From Mesorhizobium comanense (GTDB lineage: Bacteria; Pseudomonadota; Alphaproteobacteria; Rhizobiales; Rhizobiaceae), in NCBI RefSeq assembly GCF_005503535.1, contig NZ_SCNN01000010.1, positions 124,001 through 188,000 of the forward strand: a stretch of 64,000 bases of DNA, given 5' to 3'. The position numbers were made by a program, and so were the translations under genes. Of this stretch, positions 34,489-43,513 are shown piece after piece. The notes beneath the pieces were generated by a model, which was not told the origin of the DNA, searched no databases, and worked only from the letters and a program-made list of their open reading frames with translations. Every line of letters starts with the position of its first letter. Within the stretch, counting starts at the first letter, position 1.

Positions 34489-35634
34489 TCAGACATCTGA
34501 GATGACCTGTCCGTTGGACAGGATGTGGACCTTGTAGCCGCCGAAGATCTTCTGCGCCTCGCCGGCGGCGTAGAGCGCCTGGTAGGCCTCGTGCGGGATC
34601 AGCGCGTGATTCTCGTAGCTCGACACGCCCTGGCGTGCGGCCTCCAGGTCATCGGTGTTGATGAAGAATTCCTGCGTCGTCTTCTCGCTCGAGAACAGGC
34701 CCTTGCGGCCGGGTTTCTCGCCCTTGGAATAGACCTCCTGGATTGTCCAGGTCAGCAGCCAGGCATTCTCCGGCTTGCGCACCTTCGCCAGCACCTCGGT
34801 CACTGTCGAATTGTTGTCGGTAATGCCCGAGGAATAGAAGGGGCCGAGCACGACGCGGCGCAACTGCTTGGGATGCAGAGGCTCGAAATCCTTGTCGAGA
34901 TTGACCGCGATCGTCGCCGGGGACAGCGTGTAGGCCGAGTTCTTCTCGGTGAAATCGTCGAAGCGATGGGCAAGCTCGGGGTTGAGCAGGCCATCGACTG
35001 GTAGCGGAATATCGACCTTTTCATTGAGCTTGCCACTCCGGTCGACGAGCTGGCGGATCATCGCCTCGGAGGAATCCTCAACCGTCACCATGTAGACCAG
35101 CGGCAGGTTGGCGCTGCCGTCGAACGTCGCCCAGTGGACGAGGTAGTAGGGCCGGGCAGTCTTTGGGTTGACCGAGACCTTGACGGTCTGCGCCAGCGTG
35201 AACGGCCCGAAAGTCTGCTCGCTCTTGACGTCCTCCAGATAGAGCCGCTCGGCCATCGACTTCTGCAGCGCCTCGGGGAATTCCTTGCGGCGCAGGATGA
35301 AGTCGGCCATCTCCTCGCGCAGTTCGCTGGCCTGCGGAATGTTGGCGAGCCGCGCGTCGGCCTGGCGGCGGTCGTTCTCCAGCTCGAGCAGATTCTGGAA
35401 GACCGGAAAACCGCTTTCGGCGCGCGAGATGCGGAACGTGTCCATGAAACCCAGCCGGTTGCGCCAGCAGGCGAAGGACTTGTCGAGCCGGGCGATGTAC
35501 TCCGCGACGATCTTGGCGACGATGCCGTGCCGGTAGAGCGGCGAGCGGTCGTCGCGCATGAACACTTCCAGCCCGCTGAGCGCGGCCGTGATCGCCGAGA
35601 AGTACCGCGCCGCCGCGTCGTTTTCGGGGGTCAT
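34489..35634 (-). CDS. Uncharacterised cluster protein (381 aa)
   Basis: The 381-residue protein lacks a signal peptide or membrane helix. The N-terminal third is helical and charged (NDRRQADARLANI, ELREEMADFILRRKEF); the rest is mixed strand-rich sequence with blocks YYLVHWATFDGSANLPLVYM and ENAWLLTWTIQEVYSKGEK. I do not recognise the family with certainty. It starts 40 bases after the coiled-coil gene and ends 24 bases before the AAA+ gene on the same strand, so it is part of one transcription unit. Confidence 0.78.
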   Translation of the reverse strand: MTPENDAAARYFSAITAALSGLEVFMRDDRSPLYRHGIVAKIVAEYIARLDKSFACWRNRLGFMDTFRISRAESGFPVFQNLLELENDRRQADARLANIPQASELREEMADFILRRKEFPEALQKSMAERLYLEDVKSEQTFGPFTLAQTVKVSVNPKTARPYYLVHWATFDGSANLPLVYMVTVEDSSEAMIRQLVDRSGKLNEKVDIPLPVDGLLNPELAHRFDDFTEKNSAYTLSPATIAVNLDKDFEPLHPKQLRRVVLGPFYSSGITDNNSTVTEVLAKVRKPENAWLLTWTIQEVYSKGEKPGRKGLFSSEKTTQEFFINTDDLEAARQGVSSYENHALIPHEAYQALYAAGEAQKIFGGYKVHILSNGQVISDV

Positions 35635-35674
35635 GCTATTGGCCCTGGGATTGTCGCACCGGTGCGCGCGGCAA

Positions 35675-36763
35675 TTACGACTGCACGTAATTGGCCGAAT
35701 TGTGCTTCTTCATCACCTCGTCGAAGCGGCGGGCGAAGGCATCGTCGGCGAGTTTCTTGCGGCGCTGGATGTCGGCGCTCGCCACCATGTTCTTCTCGTG
35801 CATCTCCAAGAGATCGCCGATGTGCTTCTGCGAGGCGGCGCCGATGCCGGCCATGGTTTCCTCGGCCGTCGTGTCGACCTGGCTGCCCAGTGTGTTGATC
35901 TTGTGGGCGACGTCCTGCTGCGCGGCGGTCTTCAGCGAATCCTCCAGCGCCTTGTAGAGCACGATGCGCTGCTCGGTATCGATGGTCAGCTTGTTGATCA
36001 ACGTCGACTGGGCGGCAATCTGGTTGTTGAGCGAATCGACGAAGGTCTGGAACATCGAGGTGTAGCGCTCGAGCGTCTGGCTCTCGGCCAGCAGTTCCTG
36101 CTCCTTGGCCTGCTTTTCATTATATTCGGTGGCGAGCTTGGAGCGATCGCCTTCAAGCTGGGTGCGGTCCTTCTGGGTGGTCGAAGCGGCGATCCTGTTT
36201 TCGATGTCGAGCAGCATCGGATTGAGCTCCTCGATGCGCTTCTGCACGGCTTCCAGATTGGACATGGTGATCTTGCGCCGCTCGATGACCTGCGAAAGGC
36301 TGGTCTCCGAGGTCTTGTAGCGCTGGTCGAGCACTTCCTTCTGCGCCTTCAGGATGCCGACGATGGTGTCGGATTTGGCCAGCAGTTCCTGCAGGTTGCC
36401 GGCCAGCGACATGTTGCGCACGCGGTCGGTGCGCATGCGCTGCTTGCGCTGCGCCGAAAAGATGCCGACGAAATTTTCCCAGCCCGAATAGTTCTTCATG
36501 CTCTCGAATTCGGCGCCGAAGACGTTGGTGGCGTCCTCCAGCCCGATGATCAGGTCGGCGATGTTGCCTTCCATGACCTTCTGTTGCTTCAGCACATCCT
36601 GGATGCGGGCGTTCTCGATGTCGAAATTGGCGTCGCCGATCTTCTTGTCGGCGGTGGCGAGCGTGTCGAGCACGGTGCCGGACTGCTCGATCTTGGAGCG
36701 CATGTCCTGGACGACCTGCTTGGTCTTGGCAATTTCGGCATCGAAATTCTGCAATGTCGCCAT
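35675..36763 (-). CDS. Coiled-coil protein heading the five-gene cluster
   Basis: The 362-residue protein is almost entirely helical. A long coiled coil runs from about residue 120 to 285 (for example KITMSNLEAVQKRIEELNP and LATEYNEKQAKEQELLAE), preceded by a shorter helical hairpin and a central YSGWENFVGIFSAQRKQRMR basic patch. It has no signal or membrane segment. The layout recalls TelA- or PspA/ESCRT-III-like helical scaffold proteins, but I see no diagnostic motif, so this is only an analogy. GGAGG before the ATG at 36763 sets the start. Confidence 0.8.
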   Translation of the reverse strand: MATLQNFDAEIAKTKQVVQDMRSKIEQSGTVLDTLATADKKIGDANFDIENARIQDVLKQQKVMEGNIADLIIGLEDATNVFGAEFESMKNYSGWENFVGIFSAQRKQRMRTDRVRNMSLAGNLQELLAKSDTIVGILKAQKEVLDQRYKTSETSLSQVIERRKITMSNLEAVQKRIEELNPMLLDIENRIAASTTQKDRTQLEGDRSKLATEYNEKQAKEQELLAESQTLERYTSMFQTFVDSLNNQIAAQSTLINKLTIDTEQRIVLYKALEDSLKTAAQQDVAHKINTLGSQVDTTAEETMAGIGAASQKHIGDLLEMHEKNMVASADIQRRKKLADDAFARRFDEVMKKHNSANYVQS

Positions 36764-37037
36764 AAGGGCCTCCCGCTTCGACATCAGGTCGCTGATTGCG
36801 AACAGCGGCGAATATATGTGGGGCGTCAGGGGATTGAAAGACGTGAAGACAACGGTGGCCGGAAAACAAAAAATCCGGCAGCGCCCTTGAAAGGCAATGA
36901 AGCCGTGGTCATGGCGTGATTAGGCTATGAGCCTGTTCAAGTTCAGCTGTCTTTGAACTTTCGTGCCGGCAAAGCAATCAGTGCATGCGGATGTCCGCGG
37001 CCCTGAAACCTGACGACAATTGGCCTGTTATGGCCGC

Positions 37038-37427
37038 TCAGGGCTTGGGGTCGGCCTTGAGATAGGCGATGACGTTGGCGATGTCGTCGTCGTTGGTCAG
37101 GCCGCCGAAAGCCATCCTGTTGCCGGGTACCTTCAGCCTTGGCGCCTTGAGGTATTCTGCAAGGTTCGCCTCGTCCCAGACCAGGCCGGCGGCGCCGGCG
37201 TTTTTCATGGCGTCCGAATAGTGGCCAAGAAAACTCTCTGCGGTTCCCGCCGTGCGCCCGACGACGCCCATCAGATGTGGGCCGACCTTGTCGCGGTCGC
37301 TCGCCGCCTCGTGGCAGGCGATGCAGCGGTTGAAGACATGTTTGCCCGCCACGGGGTCGCCGCCGGCGTGAGCGGCAATAGATGAGGCAAGGAGAAGGAT
37401 GCTGGCTGACGCGATGGTGCGAAGCAT
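37038..37427 (-). CDS. Periplasmic class I cytochrome c
   Basis: The 129-residue protein has a signal peptide (about 21 residues) and one haem site: Cys35-x-x-Cys38-His39 in NRCIACH, with the Met ligand in VPGNRMAFGGL near residue 105. It is similar to c2/c552-type soluble electron carriers that serve terminal oxidases. It stands alone on the minus strand and its redox partner is not indicated by the neighbours. Confidence 0.9.
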   Translation of the reverse strand: MLRTIASASILLLASSIAAHAGGDPVAGKHVFNRCIACHEAASDRDKVGPHLMGVVGRTAGTAESFLGHYSDAMKNAGAAGLVWDEANLAEYLKAPRLKVPGNRMAFGGLTNDDDIANVIAYLKADPKP

Positions 37428-37524
37428 GGCTGACCCCGGGGAGTTCTGGCTGGCAGCCTTCTTAAGACCCAGGCCTTAACAAACGCTGCATCGCGGCATC
37501 GGGGAGGGCGTCGGCACCTGATCG

Positions 37525-38382
37525 TCAGGCCTGTTGCGCCAGGTCGCGGCGCAGGAAATCGTGCAGCCGATCCACAGCGGCCGTGGTCGATAGCGGGTTC
37601 CGCAGGATGCCGATTTCCAGATCCGGCAGCACCGGAAGCCCTTCATTGGAGCCGATGACGCGCAATGAAGGCGGCACGCTGCGCTGTGCCAGGCCGGCGA
37701 CCGCGAGCCCGGCCTGAACGACCGCGATCAGGCCGAGCAAAGAGGCGCTGGAATAGGTGCAGCGATAGGACCGGTCGGCTTCGCCAAGCGCTTGCAGGAC
37801 ATTTATCCGGGCGGCGCATCCCGGCTCGAACAGGGCGACGGGCAGGGGATCGCTTTCCCAGGCGACATGGTTAGGCGAGGCGACCCAGACGAAGCGCTCC
37901 AGCCGGATCACATCCAGCGGCTGATCCGGCAACCGGGTGACGATCGCCAGATCGAGCCCGCCATCCGCCAGTGTCTTCACCAGCGCGGTGGATTGCTCGC
38001 AGATCAGTTCCACCGTGACCAGCGGATGATCCTCGGCAAAGCGCGACAGCACGGGAGGCAGAAGGAAGGCGGCATAGTCGTCCGGTACGCCAAGGCGCAC
38101 GCTGCCCGTTTCCTTTGGCCGCGTGACGCTTGCCCATGCCTCGTCCGACAGCTTCAGCAGCCGTCGCGCATAGATGAGGAAATCCTCGCCGATGGCGTTG
38201 GGGGTGACCGTTCGCGGCCCCCTGACGAGAAGCTGGTTGCCCACCATCTCCTCCAGCCGCTGCATCTGCATGCTGACCGCCGACTGGCTGCGGCCAATGC
38301 GCGGCGCGGCATTGGACAGGCTGCCGCTTTCAACGACGGCGACGAAGGTTCTCAGCAGATTGAGGTCGAGCGGGGCTGCCAT
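37525..38382 (-). CDS. LysR-family transcriptional regulator
   Basis: A 285-residue LysR protein; the helix-turn-helix lies in residues ~5-62 (LRTFVAVVESGSLSNAAPRI, then GRSQSAVSMQMQRLEEM). The rest is the ligand-binding domain. I start at 38382, where LDLNLLRTF begins the family core; an ATG 11 codons upstream is possible. It is divergent from an EamA exporter gene across a 99 bp gap and probably controls it. Confidence 0.88.
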   Translation of the reverse strand: MAAPLDLNLLRTFVAVVESGSLSNAAPRIGRSQSAVSMQMQRLEEMVGNQLLVRGPRTVTPNAIGEDFLIYARRLLKLSDEAWASVTRPKETGSVRLGVPDDYAAFLLPPVLSRFAEDHPLVTVELICEQSTALVKTLADGGLDLAIVTRLPDQPLDVIRLERFVWVASPNHVAWESDPLPVALFEPGCAARINVLQALGEADRSYRCTYSSASLLGLIAVVQAGLAVAGLAQRSVPPSLRVIGSNEGLPVLPDLEIGILRNPLSTTAAVDRLHDFLRRDLAQQA

Positions 38383-38481
38383 GTTGCCATCAGCATATCG
38401 AATAGCATGTTCCAAATCTATTCGCTTGTTTGAAGGCGATGCCGCTGGCCTGATGAGCCCGATCCGCTCGAGGGAACTTTG

Positions 38482-39378
38482 ATGAAGGACCTGCCAACTG
38501 CCCGCTTCCCCGCCGCCAGCCTGGCGGTGGCGATGACGATCGCCGGAACGGTCGGCGCCTTCGTCACGGAATCGGGGCTACATCCCGTGACCGTGGTTTT
38601 CTGGCGGTGCGTGTTCGGCGCGATGTTCCTGGCTGCATGGTGCCTGCTGCGCGGCTATCTGCCGGACCGGACATTGTCACCGTCGCGGCTTTTGCTTGCA
38701 GCGCTTGCCGGGGCCTGCATGGTGCTGAGCTGGACCGCCTTCTTCGCGGGCTTCGCCATGACCTCGATCGCCACGACGACGATCGTCTATCACGTCCAGC
38801 CCTTCTTCGTGGTCCTCATCGGCGTGGTTTTTCTCAAGGAGCGGATCTCGACCGATCAGATATTGTGGATGCTCGGCGCCTTCCTTGGCGTCGTGCTGGC
38901 CAGCGGGTTGGTGGTTTCGCATGCGCAGGCCAGCGCCGGATGGGCGCTCGGCATCGCGCTGACGCTTGGCGCCGCGCTGCTCTATGCGGTGGCCACGATC
39001 CTTGCCAAGGGCCTCGGCCAGCAGCGTGCGGAGATCACCGTGCTTTGCCAGACGGTCGTCGGCATCGTCATGCTCGCGCCGTTCGCCGGCATCGGCGAGC
39101 CTGTACCGGTGCATGCGTGGGGTTGGCTGGTCAGCATCGGCGTTGTTCACACCGGCATTGCCTATGTGTTGATGAACGCCGCCTTTCCGCGCCTGACGAC
39201 GCCGGTGATCGGCATCATCACGTTTGTCTATCCGGTCGTCGCCATCATCATCGACTGGGTTCTCTACGCGCATCCGCTCAGACCGGCACAGGCGGCCGGC
39301 ATGGTGCTGATCGCGGTGGCGACGCTTGGCGTACGGCTCGGCTGGCGGTTTCCAATGCGGCGGGCCTCGGCGGCCTGA
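38482..39378 (+). CDS. EamA/DMT-family transporter
   Basis: A 298-residue protein with ten predicted helices in two EamA repeats (LAVAMTIAGTVGAFVTESGL; LGIALTLGAALLYAVATILA). DMT exporters of this type carry amino acids and other metabolites outwards. AGGGAA precedes the ATG at 38482. It is divergent from a LysR regulator, the common LysE/RhtA-like arrangement. The substrate is unknown. Confidence 0.87.
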   Translation: MKDLPTARFPAASLAVAMTIAGTVGAFVTESGLHPVTVVFWRCVFGAMFLAAWCLLRGYLPDRTLSPSRLLLAALAGACMVLSWTAFFAGFAMTSIATTTIVYHVQPFFVVLIGVVFLKERISTDQILWMLGAFLGVVLASGLVVSHAQASAGWALGIALTLGAALLYAVATILAKGLGQQRAEITVLCQTVVGIVMLAPFAGIGEPVPVHAWGWLVSIGVVHTGIAYVLMNAAFPRLTTPVIGIITFVYPVVAIIIDWVLYAHPLRPAQAAGMVLIAVATLGVRLGWRFPMRRASAA

Positions 39379-39384
39379 GCGGGC

Positions 39385-39996
39385 TCAAGCCCTGGTGAAG
39401 CCGATGAAATCGTCGGGCGCGGCGCGGCCCATCTCTTCCTCCCAGTGGCGACGGCAGAGCGACACGTAGACGTCCTTGCCGATCGCCACCTGTTCGCCTT
39501 GCCGCGCCACCTTGCCGTCGGGGCCGAGGCGCACCACCATCGTCGCCTTGCGGCCGCAGCGGCAGATGGTGCGCACCTCGCGCAAATCGTCGGCGATGGC
39601 GAGCAGCGCGCGCGAGCCGGAAAACAGCTTGCCCTGGAAATCGGTGCGCAGGCCGTAGCACATGACCGGAATGTTGAGCCGGTCGGCGATGCGGGCAAGC
39701 TGCCACACCTGCTCCTCCTCGAGGAACTGGGCCTCGTCGACAAAGACGCAATGCACCGGCGTGTGCCCGTGATGCTCGGCGACGCGGGCATAAAGGTCGT
39801 CGCCGTCGCGGAACATCTCGGCCTCGGTCTCCAGGCCGATCCGAGACGAGATCAGGCCGCTGTTCCCCTTACGGTAGTGGCCGGCGACGAACAGCATCGT
39901 GGTCATGCCGCGCTCGCGGTAATTGTAGGACGCCTGCAGCAGCATCGTCGTCTTGCCGGCATTCATCGTCGCGTAGTTGAAGTAGAGCTTGGCCAT
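39385..39996 (-). CDS. tdk: Thymidine kinase
   Basis: The 203-residue enzyme phosphorylates thymidine with ATP in the salvage pathway. It has the P-loop MNAGKTT near residue 11, Walker B VFVDEAQFL, and the zinc-binding Cys motifs ICRCGRKA and SLCRRHW. The length is typical of type II bacterial thymidine kinases. The ATG at 39996 starts exactly at the conserved MAKLYFNY; upstream in-frame sequence is unrelated. It is convergent with the EamA gene and ends 6 bp from it. Confidence 0.93.
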   Translation of the reverse strand: MAKLYFNYATMNAGKTTMLLQASYNYRERGMTTMLFVAGHYRKGNSGLISSRIGLETEAEMFRDGDDLYARVAEHHGHTPVHCVFVDEAQFLEEEQVWQLARIADRLNIPVMCYGLRTDFQGKLFSGSRALLAIADDLREVRTICRCGRKATMVVRLGPDGKVARQGEQVAIGKDVYVSLCRRHWEEEMGRAAPDDFIGFTRA

Positions 39997-40268
39997 GCCA
40001 CTCTTTAAGCCGACTTGGCGCCGCGCGGGGAGGGGCGCCGGCCGCATTCCCCTGAAAAAGCCCGCCTGCTTCTGAAAAGATGGCTCCCTTGAAAAGGATG
40101 CTGCCACGACAAAAGCGTCAACCGTGTCGCTGATTGGCCAGTCCGCGCCGTTGATCGTGATTGCCTTGACGCTTGAAACCGCACCAGAATGGTGTTTGGC
40201 TGACGAAACAAGGCGGGCTGAGAAACCGTAACTACGCTTCGCCAAAGAATCACAATGGGAGACTGACT

Positions 40269-41204
40269 ATGTCGCGTATGAATTCCTTCGTCGCCGGCCT
40301 CGGCCTGGCGGCTTTGTTGTCCACGAGCGCCGCCTATGCCGGCGATGCGGCAAGCTGCAAGGCTGTCCGCCTTTCCGACGTCGGCTGGACCGATATCCAG
40401 GCGACCACCGGTCTCGCCTCGGTGCTGCTCACCGCGCTCGGCTACGAGCCGCAGACGATCCAGCTTTCGGTGCCGGTTACCTATGCATCGCTGAAGAACA
40501 AGGACCTCGACGTCTTCCTCGGCAACTGGATGCCGTCGATGACCAACGATATCAAGGACTACACCGCCGACGGTTCGGTCGAAACCATCAGCCAGAACCT
40601 GGCCGGCGCCGGCTACGGCATCGTCGTGCCGACCTATGTCGCGGATGCGGGCGTCAAGTCGCTCACCGATCTGGGCAAGTTCAAGGACAAGTTCAACGGC
40701 AAGATCTACGGCATCGAAGCCGGCAATGACGGCAACCGCATCATCCTCGACATGATCAAGAACCCGAAGGACAATCTGGGCGGGTTCGAACTGGTCGAGT
40801 CCTCGGAAGCCGGCATGCTGACGCAGGCCGAGCAGTCGATGAAGAACAATGAGTGGATCGCCTTCCTCGGCTGGACGCCGCATCCGGTGATGGGCGCCAT
40901 GAAGATCACCTATCTCGACGGCATGGGCGACAGCGGCTTCGGCGCCGCCACCGTTTCGACCAATGTGCGCAAGGGCTACACGACCGAGTGTCCGAACGTC
41001 GGCAAGTTCGTCGCCAACCTGAAGTTCAATCTGGACATGGAAGGCGAGATGATGGACGCGATCCTCAAGGGCGGCGACGCCCAGAAGGTGGCGACCGACT
41101 GGCTGAAGAAGCATCCCGACGCGGTTGCCCCCTGGATCGCCGGCGTGACCACCTTCGACGGCGGCGACGCGGCGGCGGCAATCAAGACCGCGCTTGGAAG
41201 CTGA
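40269..41204 (+). CDS. choX: Choline ABC transporter, periplasmic binding protein
   Basis: The 311-residue protein has a 24-residue signal peptide. Trp40, Trp87, Tyr116 and Trp202 fall at the same spacing as the aromatic box of S. meliloti ChoX (Trp43, Trp90, Tyr119, Trp205), which encloses the quaternary ammonium of choline. It delivers choline to ChoWV. The start is set by GGGAGA upstream. A terminator follows, then choW and choV. Confidence 0.95.
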   Translation: MSRMNSFVAGLGLAALLSTSAAYAGDAASCKAVRLSDVGWTDIQATTGLASVLLTALGYEPQTIQLSVPVTYASLKNKDLDVFLGNWMPSMTNDIKDYTADGSVETISQNLAGAGYGIVVPTYVADAGVKSLTDLGKFKDKFNGKIYGIEAGNDGNRIILDMIKNPKDNLGGFELVESSEAGMLTQAEQSMKNNEWIAFLGWTPHPVMGAMKITYLDGMGDSGFGAATVSTNVRKGYTTECPNVGKFVANLKFNLDMEGEMMDAILKGGDAQKVATDWLKKHPDAVAPWIAGVTTFDGGDAAAAIKTALGS

Positions 41205-41236
41205 GCCGACTGTGATTTCGGCATAGCCGAAAATTC

Positions 41237-41270
41237 AAGGGCAGCCATTCTGGAAAAGGCTGCCCTTTTT
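41237..41270 (+). terminator. Terminator between choX and choW
   Basis: A perfect 10 bp stem AAGGGCAGCC (41237-41246) and GGCTGCCCTT (41258-41267) with an 11-base loop runs into five Ts. It lies inside the choXWV operon and should let only part of the transcripts continue into choWV, keeping binding protein in excess. Confidence 0.88.
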
Positions 41271-41344
41271 CATATGCTGTGAGAAGATGACGCAGCGACA
41301 GCGCAGGCCGAGGGCAGGGCGGTCTCGTGCAGGAGAGGGGCGAT

Positions 41345-42199
41345 ATGGATCCGATTTCCAAATTCCTGGTCGACTACAAGATCCCCATCGGACCGTGGGG
41401 CAAGGCTTTCTTCGGCTTCCTGACCGATCATTTCGACACTGTGTTCAGGGCCTTTTCAAACGGGCTGAATTTCATCCTGGACGGGCTGGTCAATATCCTG
41501 CTGATGGTGCCGCCGGTGCTGCTTGCCCTGCTCATCGCCATTGTCGCCTGGCTTCTGCAGCGCTCGCGGCCGCTGGCCATCGGCGTCTTCCTCGGCCTGA
41601 TCTTCATCATCAACCAGAATCTCTGGAAGCAGACGGTGCAGACGCTGGTGCTGGTTGTCGCGGCCGCCGCCATGGCGATGGCCATCGGCGTGCCGCTCGG
41701 CATCTGGGCGGCGCACAAGCCAAAGGTCTACCGTGTCATGCTGCCGGTACTGGACCTGATGCAGACGCTGCCGACCTTCGTCTACCTGATTCCGGTGCTG
41801 ACGCTGTTCGGCCTCGGCAATGCGCCGGGCCTCATCGTCACCATCATCTTCGTCATCCCGACCGCGGTCCGGCTCACCCATCTCGGCGTCGTCTCGGTGC
41901 CGAAGTCGATCGTCGAGGCCGGCGAGGCGTTCGGCGCCACCAAGCGGCAGCTGTTGTGGAAGGTGGAACTGCCGTCGGCGCTGCCCACCATCATGGCGGG
42001 ACTGACCCAGTCGATCATGCTGTCGCTGTCGATGGTGGTGTTCGCGGCCCTCATCGGCGCCGGCGGACTCGGCACCGAAATCAACCGGGCGCTCGGTTCG
42101 CGCCGCATCGACCTCGGGCTTGAAGCCGGGCTGGCCATCGTCGTGCTCGCCATCGTGCTCGACCGCATGACCCGCATTGGCGTTGGAGGCAAGAAATGA
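41345..42199 (+). CDS. choW: Choline ABC transporter, permease
   Basis: The 284-residue inner-membrane permease has about six to seven helices and the ABC-permease coupling loop (VEAGEAFGATKRQLLWKVEL, containing EAGxxxG). It belongs to the ProW/OpuAB betaine-choline group. The ATG at 41345 follows GGAGAGGGG. The stop overlaps the choV start by four bases (ATGA). Confidence 0.93.
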   Translation: MDPISKFLVDYKIPIGPWGKAFFGFLTDHFDTVFRAFSNGLNFILDGLVNILLMVPPVLLALLIAIVAWLLQRSRPLAIGVFLGLIFIINQNLWKQTVQTLVLVVAAAAMAMAIGVPLGIWAAHKPKVYRVMLPVLDLMQTLPTFVYLIPVLTLFGLGNAPGLIVTIIFVIPTAVRLTHLGVVSVPKSIVEAGEAFGATKRQLLWKVELPSALPTIMAGLTQSIMLSLSMVVFAALIGAGGLGTEINRALGSRRIDLGLEAGLAIVVLAIVLDRMTRIGVGGKK

Positions 42200-43377
42200 C
42201 CATCGCCGTCGATTTCAAGAACGTAGACATCGTCTTCGGCGCCGACCAGGCGGGTTCGCTGGCGCTCATCGACAAGGGCGCCACGCGGGCCGAAATCCTG
42301 GAGAAGACCGGCAATGTGCTGGGCTGCGCGGGAGCGAGCCTCACTGTGCACGAAGGTGAAATCTCTGTGCTCATGGGCCTGTCGGGCTCCGGCAAGTCGA
42401 CGCTGCTCAGGGCCGTCAACCGGCTCAATGTGGTGTCGCGTGGCCAGGTCCTGGTCAAGGATGGCGACAAGACCGTCGATGTCGTCACCTGCGACGACGC
42501 GACCTTGCGTCGCCTGCGCCAGAAGCAGGTGGCCATGGTTTTCCAGCAGTTCGGCCTGCTGCCATGGCGCACGGTGGAGGAGAATGTCGGCCTTGGCCTC
42601 GAACTCGCCGGCGTGCCCGATGCCGAGCGCAAGGAGCGGGTGCACAAGCAGCTCAAGCTGGTCAACCTCGACCAGTGGTCGAAGAAATACGCGCATGAGC
42701 TTTCGGGCGGCATGCAGCAGCGCGTCGGCCTGGCGCGCGCCTTTGCCACCGAGGCGCCGATCCTGTTGATGGACGAGCCGTTCTCGGCGCTCGACCCGCT
42801 GATCCGCACCAAGCTGCAGGACGAACTCCTGCAGCTCCAGGCGGAACTGAAGAAGACCATCATCTTCGTCAGCCACGATCTCGAGGAAGCCCTGAAGATC
42901 GGCAGCCACATCACCATCATGGAGGGCGGCCGCATCGTCCAGACCGGCGCGCCCGAGGATATCGTGCTGCGGCCGGCCAACGATTATGTGCGTGATTTCA
43001 TCGCCAACGTTAACCCGCTGTCGGTGCTGACCGCCTGGAACGTGATGCGCGACCGCCGCGACCTCGAACAGGGCGCCGACGGCTGGGTGTGGCTCGACCG
43101 GCGCAAGACGACGCGCTTCAGGATCGACGACCACGGCCTCGTGGCGGCGGCCGAGCGCGACGGCAAGCCGGCGGTGTGGGTTTCCTGCGCCGATGTCGAA
43201 GGCCAGTCGGAGGAAGCCGCGCAAGTGTTCTGGGCCAATCCCGGCACGCCGCTGAAAACCGTGATGCTGGCCATGCATCGCTCGCAGACAGCCCCGGTGG
43301 CGCTGTTCGACGAAGGCTCGCGGTTTGTCGGCTCGATCGGCATCCGCGACGTTCTGAGCGCGGTGTTGCGGCGCTAA
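42196..43377 (+). CDS. choV: Choline ABC transporter, ATP-binding protein
   Basis: The 393-residue ATPase has Walker A GLSGSGKST (61-69), Q-loop MVFQQFGLLP, signature LSGGMQQRVGLARA, Walker B ILLMDEPFSALD and switch His in FVSHDLEEA. The region after ~270 corresponds to the regulatory, CBS-related extension of the ProV/OpuAA group. It is coupled to choW by an ATGA overlap. A hairpin terminator inside a repeat element follows immediately. Confidence 0.94.
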   Translation: MTIAVDFKNVDIVFGADQAGSLALIDKGATRAEILEKTGNVLGCAGASLTVHEGEISVLMGLSGSGKSTLLRAVNRLNVVSRGQVLVKDGDKTVDVVTCDDATLRRLRQKQVAMVFQQFGLLPWRTVEENVGLGLELAGVPDAERKERVHKQLKLVNLDQWSKKYAHELSGGMQQRVGLARAFATEAPILLMDEPFSALDPLIRTKLQDELLQLQAELKKTIIFVSHDLEEALKIGSHITIMEGGRIVQTGAPEDIVLRPANDYVRDFIANVNPLSVLTAWNVMRDRRDLEQGADGWVWLDRRKTTRFRIDDHGLVAAAERDGKPAVWVSCADVEGQSEEAAQVFWANPGTPLKTVMLAMHRSQTAPVALFDEGSRFVGSIGIRDVLSAVLRR

Positions 43378-43379
43378 AA

Positions 43380-43497
43380 CCGTTCAGCGCTTCATCGAAG
43401 CGCTGAACGGCTCAAGTTCTTTTGTTTTCAAGCAATTCCCACGGGAAGCGCGACGCGCTTCTCCCGGGAAACCGATTCCAGCTTTTTCTGGAATTGT
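43380..43497 (+). repeat. REP-like element, copy 2, serving as choV terminator
   Basis: Begins with a perfect 13 bp stem CCGTTCAGCGCTT (43380-43392) / AAGCGCTGAACGG (43398-43410) and a T-rich run, a good terminator right after the choV stop. The tail (AAGCAATTCCCACGGGAAG, then TTTTTCTGGAATTGTG) matches the tail of the element at 29364-29468 in the same orientation. Confidence 0.75.
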
Positions 43498-43513
43498 GTG
43501 CTTTTCGGATGCC

